Positions 5,939-12,954 of a stretch of DNA of 17,804 nt are shown one piece after another. Source of the stretch: Euryarchaeota archaeon UBA549 (lineage in GTDB: Archaea; Thermoplasmatota; Poseidoniia; Poseidoniales; Poseidoniaceae); assembly GCA_002495645.1 (NCBI GenBank), contig DAGF01000036.1, positions 1,623 to 19,426 on the forward strand, given 5' to 3'. Each line of letters opens with the position of its first letter. The first letter of the stretch is position 1. The notes under the pieces are model-generated. The model was not told the DNA's origin. It did not search any database and saw nothing but the letters and a program-made list of their open reading frames with translations. Position numbers and translations under genes: made by a program.

Positions 5939-5989
5939 CCGCTCAGTACCCCATTCCGAAAGGACTTTTTCACCTGATTACCGCTCAGT
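5939..5989. repeat. 9 bp direct repeat upstream of the MC1 promoter
   Basis: CCGCTCAGT occurs at 5939-5947 and 5981-5989, in the same orientation, 42 bp apart (about four helical turns), between the Lrp-type gene and MC1. Such phasing fits two sites bound on one face of DNA by an oligomeric regulator, but two copies can arise by chance. Confidence 0.3.
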
Positions 5990-6007
5990 CCATCGGTTTG
6001 AAATCCT

Positions 6008-6244
6008 TCAATCGAGGTCTGCACCGGCAAGAGTTTTCGTGTTCATGACGCCATCGACGCAACGAATGTGTTCAACCACGGCTTTGGCGATGGTTGCAAG
6101 GTCGTCAGCCTCCAACTTCACAATAAGGTCGTGATCGCCAAAGAGGACCGTGGCGTCGGTCACGTGTGGGAGGGATTTGACGCCTTCGTAGACCTGCTGT
6201 TCCATTCCAGGTTGGACGTTGATGAGGACATAACCGATTGCCAT
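6008..6244 (-). CDS. Lrp/AsnC-type RAM domain protein without DNA-binding domain
   Basis: Stand-alone RAM (ligand-binding/oligomerisation) domain of the Lrp/AsnC family, 78 residues. The whole protein is the domain: 'AIGYVLINVQPGMEQQVYEGVKSLPHVTDATVLFGDHDLIVKLEADDLATIAKAVVEHIRCVDGVMNTKTL', including the typical 'F/YG-D-HDLIVK' strand and the final 'I...GV..T.T' strand of the beta-alpha-beta ferredoxin-like fold. No helix-turn-helix is present, and the length is normal for the single-domain form. Such proteins form dimers or octamers and are thought to sense amino acids, sometimes by joining full-length Lrp proteins. It starts 33 bp after the giant surface-protein gene on the same strand and could be co-transcribed; no ribosome site is visible. 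Target unknown. Confidence 0.88.
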   Translation of the reverse strand: MAIGYVLINVQPGMEQQVYEGVKSLPHVTDATVLFGDHDLIVKLEADDLATIAKAVVEHIRCVDGVMNTKTLAGADLD

Positions 6245-6277
6245 GGTGCTCTGTTGACCACGGGTGGCGCTAGCACA

Positions 6278-9200
6278 TCACCCTTCCGCTTGTGGTTCGT
6301 GGGCCTCAAGTGTCCGTTTTGCCTCTTCCAGATATGTTGCCCATTGTTCGGGCGCCCAACCCTCAGGAAGCGGCCCGTCCAGCCATCGGTGGTATTCCTC
6401 AAGCGTCCATCCTTCAGGGACGATGTCTGGAAGAACGGGTGCGGAAGGCTCATCGAGGAGACCAACGCTTTCTTCTTGCTCAAACAAGTCTTCCGTGCTG
6501 AGGTACGGTTCGGTCGCTTCAGTGTGCCATTTTTCTTCGTCCTCAACGCCGCCCCGCCTTCTGACCAACCATCCGGTCGTGACAAGGATTGAGACCAGGA
6601 GAGCGAGAGGTAGGACAACCTTGAGGTTCGTCGCTTCATTTTCTGTTGACGGGCGTTGGACATTTTGCTCGGAGGTGTCACATGTAACGCAGTCATCTGC
6701 TCCTCCAACTTCAACGGTGGCGTTGATGAAAAAGGATTGCTGGAGGTTGTCCAAACAGCTGATGTTCACCGCCAAACTTGCGTTGGCCAACGCCACCGTC
6801 AAGGGATACCGATAACTGAGGTCGTTGGAGAACACGCCTTGTGGACCAGCCGGAAGAACCGATTGGGTGAGCAAGGCATCGTCGGGCCCGTAGAGATTGA
6901 AGGCGCAGACCACGCGGTCAAGCCCGTCCAAATCTCCCACGGTGATGTTGGTGTACAAATCCAAACCGGGCGTGGCTTCGGAAAATGAGAGCGGACCAAA
7001 GGTGGTGGGTGCGTGTTGGAAGAAGACATCAAGGGATTGAGATTTCACAAGTCCGTCCAAGTCAACGGTTGAAAAGACGATTTTTCCGGGCCCGTCCACC
7101 ATGGAGTTGTCGAGTTTTAACCTGAAGTACAGAAGTTCAACCTCTCCTGAAAGGGTGTTGTTCAAGCGGCAAGCCTCGGGTACCTCCTCAAGCGACCAAA
7201 CGGGTGAATCCATGTCCGGGGCGTTGATGGCCCAACTTGACTGTGTCAGTTGTGCTGTTGTAGATTGAATCGGGCGGTCACTAGAAAGGCCCACGACCAA
7301 AGTGGCGATTTGACCGAAGGTCATGTTTCGAACGACACCGTTCTGGTCGCAAGCCTCAAACAACTCGATGTTGGGCGGAGTGAGAAGGAATGGAAGGTTG
7401 AGCGCCACACTCGCCGTGGCACCGTGTTGCCCGCGCCCCGTGACACTCAGCATCAATTCGCCTCCCTCGAGGGGTATTGAGGCCTGCTCGAGCGGAATGA
7501 CGGTGCTGCTTTCAGTACCAAGAATGTCAAGAGGTAATTGAACAGGTTCGCCACCGGGCCACTGGAGGGTTAGGTCTCCCACAAAGGAGGTCTGCGGGTC
7601 ATCAACATCGTCCACGAGCACCCGAACGTGTTCGTTACCGTCTCCCACGACACGGTCCAGAACTTCCCCTGAACGTGTTTCAACGCGAACGGTCACCTCG
7701 GGGGCTTTGTCTGCCACTCGTATGGTTCGCTGAAGCAGTAAAGAGCCTTCATCGGTTCGAAGTTGAATGTCCACATCTTCCAGGTCGCTCCCGATTTCAA
7801 GGTTGAACGGCGATGTGTAACAATAGAGGTTGGCCGCAGATTGCGGAACAAAGGTCATGTTTCCAGGGGTTCCCCTTGAGGTCAAGAACACCGGTGCGGG
7901 GGTGTTGAGGTCGTAATCGGCGTCCATAACACAAACGGTCAGGAGGCTGGTTTGGTGTCGATAAAGTCCAACAGGAGGCCGATTTGGCAACATGGACGCG
8001 TTGTTCCAATCAGGGGGGTCAACGCCCGAGACGTGCGGGCCAAACCATGTTCGGGGCGCATCAACGACGCGAGTTACATTTTCCACCACGCTGCTACGGG
8101 ACATGTTGCCACCATCGCGAGCCGTAGCCTGCAACGCAACAGAACCGAGCGTGGTGTTTGTTGGAATCACGAGGGAGGTTTTCCACAGCACACCGTTTGC
8201 CGAACCCATGAACAGCCTTGTCCAGCGACTGCTGTTGATCTGTTCGTTTTCTTGGAGGATTTGCCAGTCGAGGGTGACGTTGGTGACTCCTTCATCGTCG
8301 GTCACTTCAACCGAACAAATGGTGTACTCGCCGCGCGAGAGCGCAGGTGCATTGCAAGAGATGTCCAGAACTTGAGGTGGTGAGTTGACATCCACAGCGA
8401 AGGAAAGGAAGTTGTTGTCCAAGACCTGTTCTGGACTGCCGTTGATGTAGCGAAGGCGGAGGTCGAGCACACCGCTTGAGGGCGGCACCATGGTCAAATT
8501 CACGATGGCTCTGCTGCCAACTTCATCACCGGCCGGCATCATCAGCGAGGTTTGATTGAGCAAGTTATCACCCAATATTGTTCGAATTTCGAGTGTGCCG
8601 TTGGAGGCCGCCATGCCCAAGTTTTCCAACACCACTTGAACCGTCGCTGCCTCACCTCGATTCACATCTCCGATCGTCCGCACATCCACGAGGTTCACGT
8701 CGTGCACAACATCGGCGTAGGGCGCCATTTTGGGGTCGCCGACCACCACAGCCATCCAACCCGTGTAGAGGTTGGCCGCAGCGTGGCTTTCTGCAAGATT
8801 GTAGCCTGCGGCGTATGTTGGAAGGAAGGTACTGGGAAGGCCCACGGCTGTCAAGTAAGGTTCGTACACGTATCCTTTCACGCCCGATACGCCGTCTTCG
8901 AGCAGGTCAGCGATGAGCGATTGACCGTAACTTGTCCCCCAGTTGAAGGAACGACCACCGGTGGAAACGGCCGTGTCGGCGATGGAACCGTTGACCCAAT
9001 CCATCTGTGGGCGGATGGCCCGCAACACCACGGAGTCAACATAGAGCGAACCCACGGTTGAGATGGAATCGATGTCGACACCAATGCGAATGGTCAATTC
9101 GGTGGCGTTGGCATGGGGTCGCATCCGCATCGTCTGAGATGCCCATGAGGTCGTGAAGGTCTTGGTACCAGAGGTGTTGGTGGAGAGCACCGTTCCCACC

Positions 9201-11572
9201 GTGTCGGCGCCCTCAACGGTCAATCCGAAGGCGCCGTTGACTTCACCGTCTCGCTTACCGTAAACGTAGATGTTCCACGCATGGTCCATGAGGTGGTTGG
9301 GCACGGCGAAGGTGGTCTCAAGCGTGGCGACTTCGGTGCCAGCACCCGAATAACTGGTGCAGTTATCGATGATGGTCCGGCGCAAGGCCGTGATGTCCTC
9401 GTACTCGAGCGCAACATCCCAAACCATCACTTCGTCAATCATTCCTTCGAAGTAGGCGTTGCCAGCACGGTTTACGCCCAACTTATACAGGTCGATGTTG
9501 TTGAATGAGCCGTTGGGATACACACCGCTGTTGACGAGCACACCGTCCATGTATTGACGCAGGTCGCCGTCGTCAAACACGGTGACAAGATGGGTCCATC
9601 GTTGGGCCACCACATCGCCAAAGACGTGTGTTTGGTTGTTGTGCAACCTCCATTTATTGCTTGAAATCATGTGTTGAAAGGACAGGTTGGAGCCGGCTTG
9701 GTCGTCCACGGCGAAGGTTGAGGCGTAGGTTGATTGAGCGGTGGTGTTGGCCCAAACCCACTGACTGACCGTCATGTTTCCATACCAGTCGTCAACGTTC
9801 ACCTTGGCCATATCGTTGGTGCCATCGTACCACAAACACGAACCATCGGGGCATGTCCTCCAATTGCTGTTGTCCATCCCGGTGAGCGTCATGTTGGCGA
9901 CATCCGAACCGTCGTCGACAGCGGTACTTCCCGAACCGTCTTCAAACGCCCAATGGTGGACGAGGTGGGAGGCTTTTGGAGCAACATCGTTGGCGACCAC
10001 AAAGGCCGAGGGCGGTACAGGGGCCTTGCTGGTGTTGGGTCCCTGCCATGAGAAAATGAGGCCGTGTGGCCCACCTCCTTGGAAGAACTCAATTCGGAAT
10101 TCATGCAGCCCTTCGGTCAGGTTGACCGAACCCGAGCGTTCGCGCATGCCGTGCATGCCGTAATTGGTTGCAAGGGAATCGCCGTTGACCCAAAGTTCTG
10201 AACCGTCGTCGGAGTTGATGAAAAAGGTCCAATTTCCAGTTTCAGGAATATCGATCAATCCGCTGAATCGTGCTCCCCAATCGCTCTTGAAACGATTGTC
10301 AAGGCCTGGGTAGGCGTTGTAGGAGGACCCACGGTTGAGGTGGGGCTCAATCTGGACTCGGTCGGGGTTTCGGTCGATGAGGGAAGGCATGCTCGAGGAG
10401 CTGAAACTGACGCCATCGTTGTCAAAATATTCGCCGTATATGCCTTGCAAGCCCTTGCCCCCGTCTTGGTCGCAATCGGTGCGAATGCTGGCTTCAAATG
10501 CGCCGTTACCGCCTTGTTTTTCATCGGTTTGGTAGGACCAATTGAAATCGTCTTCCGGTGCTACGGTTGGGGACGTGTGGGTCCAGTAGCGAGAACCGCT
10601 TTGCCATGAGGTATCAAGGGTATCAAAACCACTGTTGGGAAGATAATTTTTGTTCCAGTTTCCATCGTTGCTGCCCCACGATGCATACCCCATCACGTTG
10701 GAGATGTTGGTCAAGAATTCCGTCTCTTCGTCAAAATGAACCGGCAGGCCCATGCTCTGGTTGAGCGTTGTGTTGGCCGTGTACAGGTCATCGTTCCAAA
10801 ATTTGTAGCCCGAATTGTTCCGGTTGGTGGCCAAATCGAGCACGAACGTGCCTCGTTGCCCCAAACTTTGGTTGGCTCGCTCGATGAGTTCGAGGGCCGT
10901 ATCCACGGTGTATCCGGTCAGCCGAGTCACCAGGAAAAAGCCGTACTTGTTTCGAGTGAACGGTTCCATGGCCTTTCCAGCGAGAGGGCCGTAGTCATGG
11001 GTGCCCCAGTAGTTGGTGCCGATCGAACTGTTGTAGGCGCCGCCTAACAAGGCCAATTCTTGGTCAAAACTCGCTTTATCGTTCCCACCCGATACACGAA
11101 GGGGGATACCCTTGGTCGTCACGAGATAATTCAGTTCGCTCAGCGTGCTACGGTTCTGGAGCATTTCGAGGAATGGATAGGCAAAGTAGGTGTTGAATTG
11201 GTTGCGGTTGACGGTCTCGCCGGTAGGGGTCCCCGAGGCGTTGAACAAGAACACACGGTCCAGGGAGATGTTTCGAGCCGCAACAAAGGCCCACCCGATG
11301 GTGCGACTCTCCTCGGAGAGGTTGTTGATGAGCACGCCAACGTCGCTGTAATCGGTGACACTATCGTAGGTGAAACCTTGAGGAACGGCGATCTTGTGCC
11401 AAGGCGTTTGGTTCCAAACATCGTCTGCACCGCCAACGAAAAAGCCCGAAAAGAGTTGATCTTCAAGTTCTCGCTCGACGCTTGTTTCCTCGAGTTCGGC
11501 CCCGGGAGAAAAAGGAAGAAGCGAGAGCAACAACAAGGCCACGAAAGCGATGCTGCACGCCTTCGTGGACAT
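6278..11572 (-). CDS. Giant cell-surface protein: TIGR03790-type domain with PA14 and LamG inserts, C-terminal anchor
   Basis: Secreted, membrane-anchored protein of 1764 residues. Order: signal peptide (1-26); TIGR03790-family first part (~70-300, 'VLINNLSEESRTIGWAFVAARNI' and 'YLVTTKGIPLRVSG'); start of a carbohydrate-binding-like fold (~310-365, 'PNSGFDTLDTSW'); PA14 (~375-515, 'GNWTFFINSDDGSELWVNGD'); LamG/concanavalin-like domain (~535-735); rest of the binding-like fold (~740-855); TIGR03790 last part (~870-955, 'GVKGYVYEPYLTAVGLPSTF' and 'MAVVVGDPKMAPYA'); CARDB-like (~958-1063); several Ig-like domains; one transmembrane helix (~1650-1670); acidic cytoplasmic tail. Many N-x-S/T sequons suggest N-glycosylation. 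PA14 and LamG point to glycan binding; no enzyme activity can be assigned. The frame begins at a TTG (11578), but ATG 11572 gives the better signal peptide. Confidence 0.85.
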   Translation of the reverse strand: MSTKACSIAFVALLLLSLLPFSPGAELEETSVERELEDQLFSGFFVGGADDVWNQTPWHKIAVPQGFTYDSVTDYSDVGVLINNLSEESRTIGWAFVAARNISLDRVFLFNASGTPTGETVNRNQFNTYFAYPFLEMLQNRSTLSELNYLVTTKGIPLRVSGGNDKASFDQELALLGGAYNSSIGTNYWGTHDYGPLAGKAMEPFTRNKYGFFLVTRLTGYTVDTALELIERANQSLGQRGTFVLDLATNRNNSGYKFWNDDLYTANTTLNQSMGLPVHFDEETEFLTNISNVMGYASWGSNDGNWNKNYLPNSGFDTLDTSWQSGSRYWTHTSPTVAPEDDFNWSYQTDEKQGGNGAFEASIRTDCDQDGGKGLQGIYGEYFDNDGVSFSSSSMPSLIDRNPDRVQIEPHLNRGSSYNAYPGLDNRFKSDWGARFSGLIDIPETGNWTFFINSDDGSELWVNGDSLATNYGMHGMRERSGSVNLTEGLHEFRIEFFQGGGPHGLIFSWQGPNTSKAPVPPSAFVVANDVAPKASHLVHHWAFEDGSGSTAVDDGSDVANMTLTGMDNSNWRTCPDGSCLWYDGTNDMAKVNVDDWYGNMTVSQWVWANTTAQSTYASTFAVDDQAGSNLSFQHMISSNKWRLHNNQTHVFGDVVAQRWTHLVTVFDDGDLRQYMDGVLVNSGVYPNGSFNNIDLYKLGVNRAGNAYFEGMIDEVMVWDVALEYEDITALRRTIIDNCTSYSGAGTEVATLETTFAVPNHLMDHAWNIYVYGKRDGEVNGAFGLTVEGADTVGTVLSTNTSGTKTFTTSWASQTMRMRPHANATELTIRIGVDIDSISTVGSLYVDSVVLRAIRPQMDWVNGSIADTAVSTGGRSFNWGTSYGQSLIADLLEDGVSGVKGYVYEPYLTAVGLPSTFLPTYAAGYNLAESHAAANLYTGWMAVVVGDPKMAPYADVVHDVNLVDVRTIGDVNRGEAATVQVVLENLGMAASNGTLEIRTILGDNLLNQTSLMMPAGDEVGSRAIVNLTMVPPSSGVLDLRLRYINGSPEQVLDNNFLSFAVDVNSPPQVLDISCNAPALSRGEYTICSVEVTDDEGVTNVTLDWQILQENEQINSSRWTRLFMGSANGVLWKTSLVIPTNTTLGSVALQATARDGGNMSRSSVVENVTRVVDAPRTWFGPHVSGVDPPDWNNASMLPNRPPVGLYRHQTSLLTVCVMDADYDLNTPAPVFLTSRGTPGNMTFVPQSAANLYCYTSPFNLEIGSDLEDVDIQLRTDEGSLLLQRTIRVADKAPEVTVRVETRSGEVLDRVVGDGNEHVRVLVDDVDDPQTSFVGDLTLQWPGGEPVQLPLDILGTESSTVIPLEQASIPLEGGELMLSVTGRGQHGATASVALNLPFLLTPPNIELFEACDQNGVVRNMTFGQIATLVVGLSSDRPIQSTTAQLTQSSWAINAPDMDSPVWSLEEVPEACRLNNTLSGEVELLYFRLKLDNSMVDGPGKIVFSTVDLDGLVKSQSLDVFFQHAPTTFGPLSFSEATPGLDLYTNITVGDLDGLDRVVCAFNLYGPDDALLTQSVLPAGPQGVFSNDLSYRYPLTVALANASLAVNISCLDNLQQSFFINATVEVGGADDCVTCDTSEQNVQRPSTENEATNLKVVLPLALLVSILVTTGWLVRRRGGVEDEEKWHTEATEPYLSTEDLFEQEESVGLLDEPSAPVLPDIVPEGWTLEEYHRWLDGPLPEGWAPEQWATYLEEAKRTLEAHEPQAEG

Positions 11573-11583
11573 GGTCAAGGCAC

Positions 11584-11628
11584 CGTCGCAGCCGATTTAG
11601 GGGTATCGCCTTGGTGATGGCTGCGACG
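11584..11628. repeat. 10 bp perfect inverted repeat in the leader of the giant surface-protein gene
   Basis: CGTCGCAGCC (11584-11593) and GGCTGCGACG (11619-11628) are perfect complements around a 25-base loop. The loop holds its own small stem ATCGC-CTTG-GTGAT with one G-T pair. In RNA the two would stack into one long hairpin, 12-56 bases upstream of the ATG on the minus strand. It could be an mRNA leader structure or a two-fold operator. Confidence 0.55.
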
Positions 11629-11699
11629 AAGGCGAGGTAAGGCGATAAATTCTGCATTTTTCATCATTTTACGGGGCAGATAATATGTAGGGTCGCCTT
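11604..11699. promoter_or_regulatory. Cluster of TCGCCTT elements in a divergent promoter region
   Basis: Four copies of TCGCCTT lie in 96 bp: plus strand at 11606-11612 and 11693-11699, minus strand at 11629-11635 and 11639-11645. The first and third extend to a perfect 9 bp inverted pair, TATCGCCTT (11604-11612) and AAGGCGATA (11639-11647). The two minus copies are 10 bp apart, one helical turn. Minus-strand AATTTATCG (11644-11652) is a TATA candidate for the giant gene. This looks like an operator array, though the regulator is unknown. Confidence 0.5.
11679..11690 (+). promoter_or_regulatory. TATA box of the macro-domain gene, near-leaderless transcript
   Basis: AGATAATATGTA centred near 11684, about 28 bp before the ATG at 11712. 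Archaeal start-site spacing (~25 bp) would put the transcript start within a few bases of the ATG, so the mRNA is probably leaderless. No ribosome site is seen, which agrees. The TCGCCTT at 11693-11699 lies between box and start, where a bound protein would repress. Confidence 0.55.
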
Positions 11700-11711
11700 C
11701 TCTTAGAACCG

Positions 11712-12350
11712 ATGGCCGAACTTTACATGGCACGGACCTGCAAACACGGCGTCCTCCGCGTGATGGGGGGCGATGTTTGGAATCACAGCGGGGATGTGCT
11801 CATCACGCCAGCCAACAATCGCCTGTCCGGAAGGGAGGGCCTTGATGCCATGATCCATCAGAAAGCCGGGAAGGAGTTGACCCAAGTCACCCGCAATATT
11901 TGCTTGGACATGCGAAAAATCAACGCGCCACCCTGTGCCGTCACAAAGAACGTTATCACCGAACCGTTTGCACTCGCTGAAAATTACAAGCACATCATCC
12001 ACGCCGTGGGACCCGATTGTCGTCGACCGAATCAGGATGAGGCTCGTCGGGAACTCTTGGCGGAAACCTACGCCAACCTCTTTGCGACCCTCGAAGAAAT
12101 GGGCGATGTAACCTCGGTCGTGTCTCCCCCGCTGTCCATGGGTGTGTTTTCCTACCCGCACCGAGAAGGCGCTCGCTTGACCCTCCAGGTCTTGCTGGAA
12201 ATGTTGGACGGTGAGAAGGACTTTGGCATCAGGAATTACACCATCGTGGTCAAAGAAAAGAACTTCATCAGCAACATGCGAACCGTCTACCGAGAAGGAG
12301 AAGACCAATTCCCTGGCGTTGACACCACGATGCAGGATTCAGTTCGCTAA
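11712..12350 (+). CDS. Macro domain protein (ADP-ribose binding or hydrolysing)
   Basis: Single macro domain, the fold that binds ADP-ribose and related NAD metabolites and often removes ADP-ribose from proteins, nucleic acids or O-acetyl-ADP-ribose. The 212-residue product has the family marks: 'GDVWNHSGDVLITPANNRLSGREGLDAMIHQKAGKEL' (~20-56), where the AN-N and glycine-rich stretch form the first ligand loop; 'YKHIIHAVGPD' (~92-102); and 'VVSPPLSMGVFSYPHREGARLTLQVLLEML' (~136-165), the second, phosphate-binding loop (S-x-G-x-F-x-Y-P). Length is normal. It has its own promoter, divergent from the giant surface-protein gene. Its last 12 bases overlap the 3' end of the convergent hypothetical gene. 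No ADP-ribosyltransferase or toxin partner is visible beside it. Confidence 0.88.
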   Translation: MAELYMARTCKHGVLRVMGGDVWNHSGDVLITPANNRLSGREGLDAMIHQKAGKELTQVTRNICLDMRKINAPPCAVTKNVITEPFALAENYKHIIHAVGPDCRRPNQDEARRELLAETYANLFATLEEMGDVTSVVSPPLSMGVFSYPHREGARLTLQVLLEMLDGEKDFGIRNYTIVVKEKNFISNMRTVYREGEDQFPGVDTTMQDSVR

Positions 12351-12884
12351 GCGGTTGTTGATGCGGTCGAGTTGACTCTCGAGCATCACCTGTTCCTCGC
12401 CGACCTTCGCCAGCGAAGCACTCTCAAGGTTGCGTTCAATGGAAAGTTTGAGTCGCTTGATTTCATTGATGCGCTGCGTGCGGTCCTTGGGCCGGTTCAC
12501 GGCACTGCGCATGCTAAGAAGCCACTCTTCTAAGAGTGCAGCACCCCATTCTGGCACACGCAGTTCACTCGAGAGGTAAATGCTCTGCCGTCGATGCTGA
12601 AATCGTGTTTTTCCTTCGCTGGTTCGCATGCCAAGGACGGAGCCAGGGTTCCACGTTTCCAAAGGGATGTGAAGGTGTTGTTGGATGTTGAGTTTTCCGT
12701 TGCTGTCCATCAAAAAATCAGCGATGAGGACGCTGGAAGAAAGGCGAATCAACACCTGAACGACATCGTCGTGATTGGCCCAGTCCGAAATGCGCACCGG
12801 TCGTTCCCCCCAGGTCTCTTCACACCAGACCTCAATGGCCATGTTGTGGGGGTGCATGGACGCCAATGCACGCCAACCCATCAT
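12339..12884 (-). CDS. Hypothetical protein with C-terminal coiled coil
   Basis: Unrecognised 181-residue protein. Residues ~1-125 look like a beta-rich domain (AIEVWCEETWGERPVRISDWANHDDVVQVLIRLSSSVLIADFLM, then KTRFQHRRQSIYLSSELRVPEW). Residues ~125-181 are strongly helical and charged (RTQRINEIKRLKLSIERNLES...EEQVMLESQLDRINNRLAN), a probable coiled coil for self-association. The frame continues to a TTG at 12923. The double ATG at 12884/12881, after an AGGA-containing sequence, is the more likely start and leaves 70 bp to the divergent protease gene. It overlaps the convergent macro-domain gene by 12 bp at the 3' ends. No function can be assigned. Confidence 0.65.
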   Translation of the reverse strand: MMGWRALASMHPHNMAIEVWCEETWGERPVRISDWANHDDVVQVLIRLSSSVLIADFLMDSNGKLNIQQHLHIPLETWNPGSVLGMRTSEGKTRFQHRRQSIYLSSELRVPEWGAALLEEWLLSMRSAVNRPKDRTQRINEIKRLKLSIERNLESASLAKVGEEQVMLESQLDRINNRLAN

Positions 12885-12954
12885 CAAGTTTTGTCCTGTT
12901 GATGAGGTGAGGGCGCGTATCAACGTTCAAGACGGAACGGGGTTTGCGTGCAGC

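Noticed and set aside
5216..5977. 253-codon plus-strand frame across the xerA-MC1 region
   Set aside because: It runs antisense through xerA and MC1, both of which have clear family motifs, and through the structured intergenic region.
5860..6030. 57-residue N-terminal extension of MC1
   Set aside because: It would overlap the Lrp-type gene, shows no family similarity, and skips the strong GGAGGT that sits before ATG 5859.
6160..6714. 184-codon minus-strand frame near the end of the giant gene
   Set aside because: Out-of-frame shadow of the giant surface protein and the Lrp-type gene, with no recognisable domain.
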